Origin: Marinagarivorans cellulosilyticus
GTDB taxonomy: Bacteria > Pseudomonadota > Gammaproteobacteria > Pseudomonadales > Cellvibrionaceae
NCBI RefSeq assembly: GCF_021655555.1
Contig: NZ_AP023086.1
Coordinates: 1,374,001 to 1,438,000, forward strand
Direction: 5' to 3'
DNA: 64,000 nt
Shown piece after piece: positions 53,790 to 62,518 of the stretch (position 1 is its first letter; every line of letters starts with the position of its first letter). Under the pieces are notes generated by a model. The model ran no database searches, was not told the origin of the DNA, and saw only the letters and a program-made list of their open reading frames with translations. The translations under genes were made by a program, and so were the position numbers.

Positions 53790-54227
53790 TTAGCCGCCGA
53801 CTTGTTTCTCTTTGATTTCGGCGAGTGTTTTACAGTCTACGCATTGCGTTGCTGTTGGACGCGCTTCCAAGCGGCGAATGCCCACTTCAACACCACAGGC
53901 TTCACAGTAGCCGTAATCATCCGCATCAATAAGCTCTATGGTCTTATCGATTTTTTTAATCAGTTTGCGCTCGCGGTCACGGGTGCGTAGCTCTAAGCTA
54001 AACTCTTCTTCCTGGCTGGCGCGATCAGCTGGGTCTGGAAAGTTTGCGGCTTCATCTTTCATATGGCTTACGGTGCGATCAACTTCTTCCATAAGCTCTT
54101 TTTTCCAAGCTAAAAGCAAATTTTTAAAATGCTCTCGCTGGGCGTCATTCATGTACTCTTCGCCATCAGCTTCCTGATAAGGCTGGAACCCGTGAAGGGC
54201 GAAATGAGTTGCTTGTGAATCGGGCAT
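53790..54227 (-). CDS. dksA: RNA polymerase-binding transcription factor DksA
   Basis: Protein of 145 residues. The coiled-coil (about 30-105) carries the DPADRASQEE tip motif with the two Asp residues that reach into the RNA polymerase secondary channel. The zinc finger has four Cys (CEAC and CVDC). It works with ppGpp on rRNA and stress promoters. First gene of a minus-strand run that leads into gluQ and then cbrXAB. Confidence 0.97.
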   Translation of the reverse strand: MPDSQATHFALHGFQPYQEADGEEYMNDAQREHFKNLLLAWKKELMEEVDRTVSHMKDEAANFPDPADRASQEEEFSLELRTRDRERKLIKKIDKTIELIDADDYGYCEACGVEVGIRRLEARPTATQCVDCKTLAEIKEKQVGG

Positions 54228-54425
54228 TATTGCGGCCTCTTATCTCTAAAAACCAAAAACTATCCGTTTGTTTTACCGCTCAAAAAGTGGCATTGGCCTC
54301 AGAGTTGGGGCACTCTTCGTAAATTCAAGCTGTTGAGCTTTCGAAAGTGCCTCGGGCCAAGCGAGCAAAGCTAACAGATTCCTAAAAAACGCGCTAGTCA
54401 TTGGGCTTACTCGTGAGGATATTCG

Positions 54426-55127
54426 ATGATTTTTACGCCAAATTTACAAAAGGCGCGTCTGGTGCGTCGTTATAAACGGTTTTTGGCTGATGTAATTTTA
54501 CCTGATGGTCAAGAAATTACCGTGCACTGCCCTAATACCGGCAGCATGAAAAACTGTGTTGTGGAAGGCAGCGACTGCTGGTTGCTGTATAGCGATAACC
54601 CCAAGCGTAAATACGCATATACCTGGCAATTGGCAACAACGCCTACTGGGCACATTGCTTGCGTAAATACCCATGTTGCTAACAAAGTCATTGGCGAAGC
54701 GCTGGCGCAAGGGGTAATTCCCGAGTTGGCTGGCTATGCCGATGTGCGGCCCGAGGTTAAATATGGCGAGGGCAGCCGCGTGGATTTTTTGCTATCTGGC
54801 GATTCGCTGCCCGCCTGCTTTGTTGAAGTCAAAAGTGTAACCTTGCTTGATGATGGGCAAGGCTGTTTCCCCGATGCAGTAAGCACTCGCGGGCAAAAGC
54901 ATTTGCGTGAGTTGATGGCTGTAGCTGCGCAGGGGCAACGTGCTGTATTGCTTTTTTGTGTATTGCATAGCGGTATTGATTCGGTGTCAGCTGCTGCACA
55001 TATTGATCCTGTATATGCGCAGTTAATGAGTGATGCTATTGCCTCGGGTGTAGAGGTGATTGCTTATGGTGCTAGCATTAGCCCCAGTGAAATTACAATC
55101 ACCAAGAAGCTAAAGGTGAATGCTTAA
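54426..55127 (+). CDS. sfsA: SfsA family protein
   Basis: Protein of 233 residues, full length. The N-terminal OB-like domain has VRRYKRFLADV and HCPNTGSMKN. The C-terminal nuclease-like domain has VDFLLSG, CFVEVKSVTL with the PD-(D/E)XK-type E-x-K, and FPDAVSTRGQKHLREL. SfsA was named for sugar fermentation stimulation and binds DNA. Its cellular role is unsettled. The start has GAGGAT about 6 nt upstream. Divergent from dksA, as in many gammaproteobacteria. Confidence 0.96.
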   Translation: MIFTPNLQKARLVRRYKRFLADVILPDGQEITVHCPNTGSMKNCVVEGSDCWLLYSDNPKRKYAYTWQLATTPTGHIACVNTHVANKVIGEALAQGVIPELAGYADVRPEVKYGEGSRVDFLLSGDSLPACFVEVKSVTLLDDGQGCFPDAVSTRGQKHLRELMAVAAQGQRAVLLFCVLHSGIDSVSAAAHIDPVYAQLMSDAIASGVEVIAYGASISPSEITITKKLKVNA

Positions 55128-55141
55128 TGACATGCCTAGGG

Positions 55142-55456
55142 CTAGAGGAGGTAAATGGTATTGTTAGATTCGCGAGTGGCGACGGCTTGAAGTTTATCGC
55201 CAGCGCAGGGGCCGCTGACGCATTCGCCATTGTCGGGCATAAATAAGGCACCGTGGGTCGAGCACCGAATTAAGTGGCTGTCTTTATCCAAAAAAGCATG
55301 CTCTTCCCACTCTAAGGGAATGTGCAGGTGCGGGCAGCAGTTGCGATACGCTTTTATTTGGTTGTCATATTCCAGTACTAAATACTGCTCGCCATCAACG
55401 GTCACACCAAAAGTAGGGTGCCTGCGGAGGTCGTCGCGGGTGCAAAGCATTCGCAT
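55142..55456 (-). CDS. Rieske [2Fe-2S] domain protein, small
   Basis: Protein of 104 residues made of a single Rieske domain. The iron-sulphur ligands are in CPHLHIPLEW (Cys-Pro-His) and CSTHGALF (Cys-x-x-His). Such short proteins act as ferredoxin components or assembly partners of oxygenases. No oxygenase gene is nearby, so the partner is unknown. The start could be the internal ATG at 55450. Ends near and convergent with sfsA. Confidence 0.88.
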   Translation of the reverse strand: MRMLCTRDDLRRHPTFGVTVDGEQYLVLEYDNQIKAYRNCCPHLHIPLEWEEHAFLDKDSHLIRCSTHGALFMPDNGECVSGPCAGDKLQAVATRESNNTIYLL

Positions 55457-55537
55457 AAAAGTGTGCCTTTAGCCGTATTAGCGGCTTAGGATAATCTAAA
55501 GGCGTATGTTTGTGCAGTGCGTGTAAGCGGGTGCGTG

Positions 55538-55837
55538 CTATTGAGCTTCGACAGCTGAAACCGCTGGGCTTTCCGCTTCGGCTACAAGTTGGGCTTTAAG
55601 CGATGGTGACAGGTCGTTCCAATGGACATCCATTAATGCGCCTTGCAATGCATAAAGCATCACTTTAGAGACATGAATGCCGCGTGCTTTTATGCGACGA
55701 TAGGCTTCTACCGCGCCAACTTGGGCTAGGTCTTGATAAGTATTGATGCCAATAGCGCGTAAAATATTAACCGAGGCCATACCAAGATTGCGAAGTTCGA
55801 GTAAGTCTTGGTCTTTTTGAGAAGCAGAGGCTGTCAT
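55538..55837 (-). CDS. TfoX C-terminal domain protein
   Basis: Protein of 99 residues. The segment LRNLGMASVNILRAIGINTYQDLAQVGAVEAYRRIKARG (quoted in part: LGMASVNILRAIGI) matches the helix-hairpin-helix TfoX/Sxy C-terminal domain. The N-terminal TfoX domain that activates competence genes in full-length Sxy is absent. Small stand-alone TfoX C-terminal proteins are widespread, and whether this one affects competence is unknown. Confidence 0.85.
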   Translation of the reverse strand: MTASASQKDQDLLELRNLGMASVNILRAIGINTYQDLAQVGAVEAYRRIKARGIHVSKVMLYALQGALMDVHWNDLSPSLKAQLVAEAESPAVSAVEAQ

Positions 55838-56078
55838 AGTCTGAATCCTAGTAAATTATTATTATGGCTCTCACAAATAAAGCTAAGAGTCCTGTACGTT
55901 TTTAGACAACGATTAAAGGTTTAGCACAGCTTTTGGTTTTTTACCGTGAAAGTGATGAAAAATGTTGCTTAGTTCCCAATCAATGCGCGCATAAAATATG
56001 CGTGGTGCATTGTGTTGGACATACTAGCGGCTCTTGGTTATTCCACAATTGTATGGCGCGCCAAAATGAGGAATGTGA

Positions 56079-56768
56079 GTGTTCAATCGTAAGCAAGCAC
56101 TAGGCTTGGATGATCAGCATGTCGTAGATGTCGATTTAGGCGATAAGGCGACTTTTAAAATTCATCGCGAGCTCGTTGGGCCGTTAGCTGCAATGCGGCA
56201 AGCCGCGCAAAAAGAAGGGTTCGATTTGGCGGTGGCCAGTGGCTATCGCTCTTTTGATCGCCAGCGTGCTATTTGGAATGCAAAGGTCAGCGGGGATCGC
56301 CCAGTCTTGGACGAAAAGGAAAATCCACTTAATATTGAAGCATTGGATTCAGCGGATTTGCTTAAGGCTATTTTGCATTGGTCTGCTTTGCCTGGTGGCT
56401 CGCGCCACCACTGGGGAACTGATTTTGATATCTATGACGCCAGTGCCCTTAAAAAGGGTCAAACTTTGGCTTTGACGATTGTAGAAACTCAAACGGTATT
56501 CTCAGCTTTTTATGACTGGCTCAGCGAGTATTTAGCTGGGCAGTCTGCCTTTGTTCGGCCATACCTTCGTGCCGGCGCCATCGCTTGCGAGCCTTGGCAT
56601 ATAAGCTATAAACCTTTAGCCATTCGCTATGAACGGCTGCTTGACGAGCAAGCTATTCTGGCGCAGTTAAAATGCGAAAATGTGTCACTTGTGAATATTA
56701 TTGAAGAGAACTTTTCGGCAATATATCGCGATTATATTCGCGCTTATTTTATCGAGGGTTCGCAGTGA
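56079..56768 (+). CDS. M15-family D-Ala-D-Ala carboxypeptidase-like peptidase
   Basis: Protein of 229 residues. The VanY/M15B fold is shown by AVASGYRSFDRQRAIWN, SRHHWGTDFDIYD (zinc ligands His and Asp) and EPWHISY (catalytic Glu and zinc His). It trims peptidoglycan stem peptides. There is no obvious signal peptide, so it may act on recycled cytoplasmic muropeptides or have an unusual export route. The GTG start has GAGGAA upstream. It overlaps the HAD gene by 4 bp. Confidence 0.92.
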   Translation: MFNRKQALGLDDQHVVDVDLGDKATFKIHRELVGPLAAMRQAAQKEGFDLAVASGYRSFDRQRAIWNAKVSGDRPVLDEKENPLNIEALDSADLLKAILHWSALPGGSRHHWGTDFDIYDASALKKGQTLALTIVETQTVFSAFYDWLSEYLAGQSAFVRPYLRAGAIACEPWHISYKPLAIRYERLLDEQAILAQLKCENVSLVNIIEENFSAIYRDYIRAYFIEGSQ

Positions 56769-57406
56769 AGGCGGTGATTTTTGATTGTGACGGTGTGCTA
56801 GTTGATAGCGAGCCGGTGTATGCCGAGGCATTTTCCAGTACTTTAAACGACTTTGGTTGCCCCTTGCCAGCATCGCTGTTGGCGACGGAGCTTCAGGGGC
56901 GAAGTATGGACGACTGTTATCGCTGGCTTGCAAAGTACTGGGGTTTTCGTATTACTAGTGCTTTTAAAGAGGCGCTATTTAGCCGAACTGACAGCTTAAT
57001 TCCTTTGCGTTTAAAGCCGGTTTTTGAGGTGGGTTTACTGGTTGAAGCGTTGAGTTGCCCCAAGGCTGTGGCGTCCAATGGTGTTCGTCGCTCGGTGCTG
57101 AATAATCTAGAATTATGTCAGTTAAAGCACCATTTCGATCCCCACATTTACACCGCCGAGCAGGTGGCGCTACCAAAGCCAGCGCCCGATATTTATTTGC
57201 ATGCGGCATCTAATTTGGGGGTGCAGCCTCAAGATTGCCTTGTCATTGAAGATTCTGCTTTGGGTGTTCAAGCGGCTATAGCTGCGCGAATGCGCGTTTG
57301 TTGGTTTGGAGCGAATGCTGACGATCTTGAATTGGCTGGTGGAGTTTATAGGGCATCGACAATGCTAGGTGTACGTCAAGTTTTGCAAAAGCTAGGGCTG
57401 CTATAG
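56765..57406 (+). CDS. HAD-superfamily phosphatase (beta-phosphoglucomutase-like)
   Basis: Protein of 213 residues. Motif I FDCDGVLVDSEP holds the catalytic Asp pair. SNGVRRSV is motif II, PKPAPDIYL motif III and VIEDSALGVQAA motif IV. The cap between about 15 and 80 is the C1 type of phosphoglycolate phosphatase and beta-phosphoglucomutase relatives. The substrate cannot be told. Starts GTG, overlapping the previous stop by 4 bp (GTGA). Confidence 0.92.
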   Translation: MKAVIFDCDGVLVDSEPVYAEAFSSTLNDFGCPLPASLLATELQGRSMDDCYRWLAKYWGFRITSAFKEALFSRTDSLIPLRLKPVFEVGLLVEALSCPKAVASNGVRRSVLNNLELCQLKHHFDPHIYTAEQVALPKPAPDIYLHAASNLGVQPQDCLVIEDSALGVQAAIAARMRVCWFGANADDLELAGGVYRASTMLGVRQVLQKLGLL

Positions 57407-57478
57407 TTAACAGGTAGCATTTTAAATGCCTTTGTTATTTTTTAAAAAAATTATCACTCAACTTTAGGGCTACACAGT

Positions 57479-58261
57479 GTGGAATCAGAAAAGTTTGATT
57501 TAGTTTTTAGTGGGCAAGTGCTGCCTCGCCAAGATGTTGCTGTTGTAAAAGCCAATATGGCTGCGCTTTTTAAAGTATCGGCCAATCAAATAGAGGCTTT
57601 GTTTTCTGGTAAGGCTGTTGTCCTTAAGCGCAATATCGATTTGGCGGCGGCCAACCGATACCGTGTGGCCATTAAAAAAGCGGGTGCTCGTGTTGATATG
57701 GTGAAAGCCGGTAGCGCGGGGGCTGCGCCGGTAAAGGCTGAAAAAGTAGAAAAAGCACAAGCACTGCAGTCAGAGCAAAATAGTCAAGCGAGCTCGCCAG
57801 TGCAACCGGAGCCAGCGAGTACTGCGCCACAAAAAGCAGCGTTAGCACTTGAAGCTGTGGGCACTCATCTAAGTGATAAGCAAGCCGAGCCGGTAGCTGT
57901 GGTAGCGGCGCCAGATTTTGAAGTTTTCGAGGCCGGTAGTGACTTGTTGTTGGATGGCGAGCGCGCAGGCTTTGTGGCTAAGGATGTTGATACCTCTGGG
58001 CTTTCTGTGCGCGATGGTGGCGGTAATTTATTGGACGAAGGGGAGTGGATGGCAGACCTCCCGGTTATTGTTGCTGACTTAGATGCGGACCTGTTGCCGC
58101 CAGGCGTCGATTTAATCAATGAGAATGAGCGCAAGTTGGTGAAACCTGCTCCTATTGCTGAGTTGGATGTCGAACTTGCTCCAGTTGGTACGCGTCTAGA
58201 GGCCGAAAAAAGGCCAGCGCCTCAAGCGCCGAATGTTGATCATATTCAGTTGTCGGATTAA
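57479..58261 (+). CDS. Protein with a FimV/RDD-like N-terminal segment, unknown function
   Basis: Protein of 260 residues from a GTG at 57479. The N-terminal about 70 residues (DLVFSGQVLPRQDVAVVKANMAALFKVSA, quoted in part: LVFSGQVLPRQD; and LFSGKAVVLKRNID) form a compact domain seen at the start of several uncharacterised gammaproteobacterial membrane proteins. The rest is an Ala/Val/Glu-rich linker and short repeats with a V-L-D-x-x-P pattern. No transmembrane helix. Ends convergent with the pseudopilin gene. I do not know its function. Confidence 0.72.
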   Translation: MESEKFDLVFSGQVLPRQDVAVVKANMAALFKVSANQIEALFSGKAVVLKRNIDLAAANRYRVAIKKAGARVDMVKAGSAGAAPVKAEKVEKAQALQSEQNSQASSPVQPEPASTAPQKAALALEAVGTHLSDKQAEPVAVVAAPDFEVFEAGSDLLLDGERAGFVAKDVDTSGLSVRDGGGNLLDEGEWMADLPVIVADLDADLLPPGVDLINENERKLVKPAPIAELDVELAPVGTRLEAEKRPAPQAPNVDHIQLSD

Positions 58262-58264
58262 CAC

Positions 58265-58864
58265 TTAAAAGCCTGAGCAGGCGCTCGTGCTTGTGGTTGG
58301 ATCTTGAGCAATGTAACTGCGCCCGCTAAAGCTAATGGTTATTTTGCGAATTAATGATGCTTCTGGTATCGAAGGGCAATAAATAAAGCTGGCGGGTGTG
58401 TTACTACTGCCGTCGGCTTTCATTCTGATTGCTGTATGTGCATTAAGTGTTAGCTCTCCTCTGTTTGGCAGTGTTGTTTGTGCCAGTAGCATTTCGTGAT
58501 TGTCCTGGTGTTTATTCTTGTTTGAGTCGATGAAGATTTGTAGCGCAATAATATTGTTTGGGCTGCACTTGCCGTGTGTATTAATGCCGCAAAGCGAGAC
58601 CGCGCTACCTTGGTTTATTGCAAACTCCCTGGCGGCCTGTAATTGCTGAAATAAAATATGGGTTGTTGTATCCGCTGCATTTTTTGCTTGCCAGTAAGTC
58701 ATACTGGGCAGCGCAGTTGCAGCCAAAATGGCAACAATGCTAATTGCTATGAGTAACTCAATCAGTGTGATTCCGCAGCAAAGGAGCTTGCTGGAGCGAA
58801 GGGGGCAGTTGGGTGTGCAGGCGAGAGATAGGCGCGCAAATTTGCCCTGTAGGTCGTATTTCAT
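58265..58864 (-). CDS. GspH/FimT-family pseudopilin
   Basis: Protein of 199 residues. The prepilin site is CCG followed by ITLIELLIAISIVAILAATALP, with Glu at +5 but Ile instead of Phe at +1 (only part quoted here: ITLIELLIAI). A rather long leader (about 31 residues) precedes it. The GspH/FimT domain lies downstream, with LQAAREFAINQGSAVSLCG. Minor pseudopilins of type IV pili or type II secretion usually cluster with fimU, pilVWXE. This one stands alone. The four cysteines may form two disulphides. Confidence 0.85.
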   Translation of the reverse strand: MKYDLQGKFARLSLACTPNCPLRSSKLLCCGITLIELLIAISIVAILAATALPSMTYWQAKNAADTTTHILFQQLQAAREFAINQGSAVSLCGINTHGKCSPNNIIALQIFIDSNKNKHQDNHEMLLAQTTLPNRGELTLNAHTAIRMKADGSSNTPASFIYCPSIPEASLIRKITISFSGRSYIAQDPTTSTSACSGF

Positions 58865-59012
58865 AATGCATTCCTTAGCATAAGTTACTGAATCCTTGAT
58901 TAAGGAACGTAGCTAAGGAATGGCAATGTGGCCAATAAGTTGGCGCCGCAGTCTGCAAAAAAAGTATTTACAGGCGAAATTGGCGCCAAAACTCACAAGC
59001 TAAAAGCTTGGC

Positions 59013-59543
59013 TTATTGTTTGTTGTAAAGCTCAATGGCGTCTAAGATTTCTTTCTTAGCTGCAGCAGCGTCTTCCCAGCCCTCTACCTTCACCCACTTG
59101 CCGTCTTCTAAATCTTTATAGCGTTCGAAGAAATGACTAATTTGCTTGAGCTGAATTTCAGGTAAATCAGTGTAAGACTCTACCTTATCGTACAGCTTGG
59201 TGGTTTTTGATACTGGCACGGCAAGCAGTTTTGCATCTTCGCCTGATTCGTCGGTCATTTTTAATACGCCGATAGGGCGACACTTAACAACACAGCCTGG
59301 CACTAAAGGTGAGCCCATAACAACAAGTACGTCTGCTGCATCGCCGTCACCGCATAAGGTGTTGGGGATGTAGCCGTAGTTGCAAGGGTAGCGCATAGAG
59401 GTGCTTAGAATGCGATCTACAAATAAAGCACCAGAATCTTTGTCTAGCTCATATTTGATGGGCTCGCCGCCTTGGGGAATTTCAATTACAACGTTAACTT
59501 CGTCAGGCGCATTTTTGCCTGTTGGGACATCATTAAGGCTCAT
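59013..59543 (-). CDS. ppa: Inorganic pyrophosphatase
   Basis: Protein of 176 residues, standard for bacterial family I pyrophosphatase, which hydrolyses pyrophosphate and drives biosynthesis. Active-site segments are EIPQGGEPIKYELDK, YPCNYGYIPNTLCGDGDAADVLV (quoted in part: NTLCGDGDAADVLV with metal Asp residues) and KWVKVEGW. Divergent from pcm. Confidence 0.97.
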   Translation of the reverse strand: MSLNDVPTGKNAPDEVNVVIEIPQGGEPIKYELDKDSGALFVDRILSTSMRYPCNYGYIPNTLCGDGDAADVLVVMGSPLVPGCVVKCRPIGVLKMTDESGEDAKLLAVPVSKTTKLYDKVESYTDLPEIQLKQISHFFERYKDLEDGKWVKVEGWEDAAAAKKEILDAIELYNKQ

Positions 59544-59688
59544 AGTTAGCTTCCTAGTTGTGAAATGGAGTCAAAAACGGCGGGCATTCTAACATATGGT
59601 GCTTGCGCTGGAAGCGCAATGACACGCGGGTCGCTAGCGAATAAACAAGCTGTGCTATAGTTCTGCGCGATTTCTTTTGGGGGGTAAG

Positions 59689-60357
59689 ATGCTAGACGAT
59701 CTGGTTCGTGAAGGGGTGGGTATGACCTCGCGCCGCACGCGTGAGCGCCTTTTAGAGCGCTTGCGCGAGCGAGGTATAAAAAATGAAGTGGTCTTAAAGG
59801 TGATGGCTAGTACACCTCGCCACTTGTTTGTTGACGAGGCATTGGCTCACCGTGCTTATGAAGATACGGCGCTGCCTATTGGTTTCAAACAGACGTTGTC
59901 GCAGCCTTATACGGTCGCGAGAATGACAGAAATACTACTAGAGCAATGCGCTAGGCGTGACAGTGTTTTTGAGATAGGCACAGGTTCTGGTTATCAAACA
60001 GCAGTATTGGCTCAGCTCTTTAAGCGAGTGTACACCGTAGAGCGCATTGCACCGTTGCAGCAAAAAGCCAGTGCGCGACTTGCGAGCTTAAATTTTACCA
60101 ATATTCATTATCGTCACGCCGATGGCCACGATGGTTGGTCAAACAGTGGGTGCTTTGATGCCATTATTGGCACAGCTGCGGCGGCAGATTTGCCGGCACA
60201 GCTACCTTCACAGTTGGCCTTAAAGGGTGTACTTATTATGCCCGTGGGCGATGACACCCAAAACCTTACTCTTATTCGCCGCGATGGCGAGGCCTTTGCG
60301 TCATCGGTTGTGGAGTCGGCTAATTTTGTACCGTTGTTAAAAGGAACTATTTCTTGA
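59689..60357 (+). CDS. pcm: Protein-L-isoaspartate O-methyltransferase
   Basis: Protein of 222 residues. It methylates isoaspartyl residues in aged proteins to start their repair. PRHLFVDEALAHRAYEDTALPIG and TLSQPYTVARM (substrate side) and EIGTGSGYQTAVLA (SAM binding) are all present. The ATG at 59689 has GGGGG upstream; the TTG at 59677 lies in a bare stretch. In Pseudomonas and related genera surE precedes pcm, but here the preceding gene is ppa on the other strand. Confidence 0.95.
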   Translation: MLDDLVREGVGMTSRRTRERLLERLRERGIKNEVVLKVMASTPRHLFVDEALAHRAYEDTALPIGFKQTLSQPYTVARMTEILLEQCARRDSVFEIGTGSGYQTAVLAQLFKRVYTVERIAPLQQKASARLASLNFTNIHYRHADGHDGWSNSGCFDAIIGTAAAADLPAQLPSQLALKGVLIMPVGDDTQNLTLIRRDGEAFASSVVESANFVPLLKGTIS

Positions 60358-61298
60358 ATACCAGCAAAAGAACATTAAAGCAGTATCTACTTATTTTATT
60401 GAAGGGCATGGCGATGGGGGCTGCAGATGTCGTTCCTGGCGTGTCGGGCGGCACTATTGCTTTTATTACAGGCATTTATGATGAGTTTTTAGGCTCGCTA
60501 AAAAACTGTACGCCAGCAGCTTTACTGCTTTGGAAGCAGCAGGGTTTCAAGGCTTTTTGGCAGCACATTAATGGTAGCTTTTTGGTGGCCTTGTTTGTGG
60601 GCATTTTATTGAGCATAAAAACCTTCGCAGCATTAATCGAGCTTGCGCTGCACGAGCACCCTATTTGGGTGTGGTCTTTCTTTTTTGGGCTCATTATTGC
60701 CTCAGTTGTTTTGTTGGCTCGTCACATGCCGCATTGGCGGTTTAAAGATGTTGTTGCTCTGTTTGCAGGGACTGCAGTTGTTGTGGCCATTTCTATGGCG
60801 GCGCCAGCCCAGTTGCCCGGCTATTGGTGGGTCATGTTTTTGGGTGGTTTTGTTGCCATTTGTGCAATGATATTGCCTGGTATATCGGGCAGCTTCTTGC
60901 TTTTGCTTGCAGGGCTTTATCCTGTATTTCTGAGTGCGGTGAATAATTTAGAGTGGGTGCTGTTACTGTCTTTTGGTGTGGGCGCCGTATGTGGGTTGCT
61001 GAGCTTTTCTCGAGTGCTGTCTTGGTTGTTGGCTACTTATCATCAGGTGACGGTGGCTACTTTGATAGGGTTTCTTGTGGGATCTCTGAATGTGACTTGG
61101 CCATGGAAAGAGCCTTTGGTGACTATGCTTGATCGGCACGGGGAAACAGTAGTAGTGCAAAGTGCGAATGTCTTGCCTGCACGCTATGCTGAGGTGGTAG
61201 GTTCCCAGCCGGATACTCTAATAGCAATTGCTTGCGCTGTGGGTGGGGTTATTTTGGTTCTTGCGACTGAGTTTGTTGCTAGCAAGTTCGGAAAATAG
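60354..61298 (+). CDS. DUF368 membrane transporter (PopT-type polyprenyl-phosphate translocase)
   Basis: Protein of 314 residues with about eight transmembrane helices. KGMAMGAADVVPGVSGGTIAFITGIYDEF is the first DUF368 motif (quoted in part: GAADVVPGVSGGT) and ICAMILPGISGSFLLLLAG the second. Recent work links DUF368 proteins (PopT) to recycling undecaprenyl phosphate across the membrane for wall synthesis, especially at alkaline pH. The TTG start overlaps the pcm stop (TTGA) with AAGGAA upstream, so the gene is coupled to pcm. Confidence 0.9.
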   Translation: MNTSKRTLKQYLLILLKGMAMGAADVVPGVSGGTIAFITGIYDEFLGSLKNCTPAALLLWKQQGFKAFWQHINGSFLVALFVGILLSIKTFAALIELALHEHPIWVWSFFFGLIIASVVLLARHMPHWRFKDVVALFAGTAVVVAISMAAPAQLPGYWWVMFLGGFVAICAMILPGISGSFLLLLAGLYPVFLSAVNNLEWVLLLSFGVGAVCGLLSFSRVLSWLLATYHQVTVATLIGFLVGSLNVTWPWKEPLVTMLDRHGETVVVQSANVLPARYAEVVGSQPDTLIAIACAVGGVILVLATEFVASKFGK

Positions 61299-61427
61299 CT
61301 AATTTAAGCTGGTACTTTGGTTTGGTTTTGTTTTTTTTTGACCGATAAATGCTTATTTTTAATATTTATTAGGAATAAAGAAATGGTTTTTATAACGACT
61401 ATTAATAGTTATTTATACTGAAAAATT

Positions 61428-62246
61428 ATGTCAGATGCCTATTATCAGCGTATTTTTTCTTTATGTGTCAAAAAAACATCGTCAGTTCTGTTAAATATTT
61501 TAATCATACTTTGTTGTTTTTCTTGTTCTAGTCACCCTAATAGGGCGCCTGTCTCCAGCGTAGGTCAACCTCAGTCTTTGAAGGTTAATACCCATGTCGT
61601 CGCTCGCGGTGACACCCTATACGCCATTGCTTGGCGCTATAATCTTGATTATAAAAACTTAGCTAAAATCAATGGTATAGGGCCACCTTATAGCATCTTG
61701 CCTGGGCAGAAAATCCACCTTAAAGGCGTCGCTGCTCGACAACCCTATCGCGCCAAAGCGGTGCCGAAAAAAAATAAAAAAGCGGTATCTAGTTCTGTGC
61801 CGGTCAAGGTTAATAGCCGGGTAGTAAAAAATACACAAAGCCCTGTAGTCGTCAAAAGTCAGTCAGTCAAATCTGGTCCTTTAGTATGGGGTTGGCCTGT
61901 TAGCGGGCGGGTAATTAGTTTGTTTCGTTCGGGAAAAGGACTAAATAAGGGTATTGATATAGCAGCCAAATTAGGCGAGTCTGTGCGTGCGGCTGCTGAC
62001 GGTGAAGTTGTTTATGCGGGAAGTGGTTTGCGAGGTTATGGCAAGCTTTTGATAGTTAAGCATCAAAATTCATACTTAAGTGCTTATGCGCACAATAGCC
62101 AGCTTCTTGCTAAAGAGGGGCAGCTTGTGAAGCGTGGTCAGAAGATTGCTGAGGTCGGTGCCTCGGGTACAACTACTGTTAAATTGCACTTTGAGATTCG
62201 TAGAGATGGAGTGCCTGTAGACCCCGTGAAGTATCTGCCTCGATAA
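61428..62246 (+). CDS. nlpD: NlpD-like LysM/LytM lipoprotein, amidase activator
   Basis: Protein of 272 residues. The signal peptide ends in the lipobox CFSC. A LysM domain (about 55-100) with HVVARGDTLYAIAWRYNLDYKNLAKIN binds peptidoglycan. A basic Ser/Lys/Val linker follows. The LytM domain (about 150-270) is degenerate: the first zinc His of the HxxxD motif is Asn in LNKGIDIA, and the HxH motif is KLHFEIR. So it should not cut peptidoglycan itself but activate an amidase (AmiC in E. coli), acting at the septum. rpoS follows, the classical arrangement. Confidence 0.93.
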   Translation: MSDAYYQRIFSLCVKKTSSVLLNILIILCCFSCSSHPNRAPVSSVGQPQSLKVNTHVVARGDTLYAIAWRYNLDYKNLAKINGIGPPYSILPGQKIHLKGVAARQPYRAKAVPKKNKKAVSSSVPVKVNSRVVKNTQSPVVVKSQSVKSGPLVWGWPVSGRVISLFRSGKGLNKGIDIAAKLGESVRAAADGEVVYAGSGLRGYGKLLIVKHQNSYLSAYAHNSQLLAKEGQLVKRGQKIAEVGASGTTTVKLHFEIRRDGVPVDPVKYLPR

Positions 62247-62341
62247 CCCAGGCATAAAAATAATTAAAAGCCTGAGTTAGGGTTGGAGGGTTTTGAATCT
62301 GATGCTCAAGTTTCAGGTTTGATGGCCGAAAACCTTTTAGA

Positions 62342-62367
62342 CCCCCACAAAAATTATAACGAGGGGG
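62342..62367 (+). other. Possible hairpin in the nlpD-rpoS gap
   Basis: CCCCC (62342-62346) and GGGGG (62363-62367) with a 16-nt A/T-rich loop. It lies in the rpoS leader and could structure the message. No terminator T tract. Confidence 0.35.
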
Positions 62368-62518
62368 AGCGTCAATTGGCGCAATTAATCGGGGTGTAAC
62401 CGAAAAAACTGATTTCAGGTGTGTATGTAAATAGTACGCATTATGTTGCCCAAGCTTTGTAGGGTGGTGCTGGATGATTAGGTTGCACAGAAAAACAATG
62501 AGTCTGAGGATTGAGAAC

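Noticed and set aside
58996..59010. Hairpin CAAGCT-AAA-AGCTTG before the ppa stop region
   Set aside because: 6-bp stem, no T run after it; could be chance.
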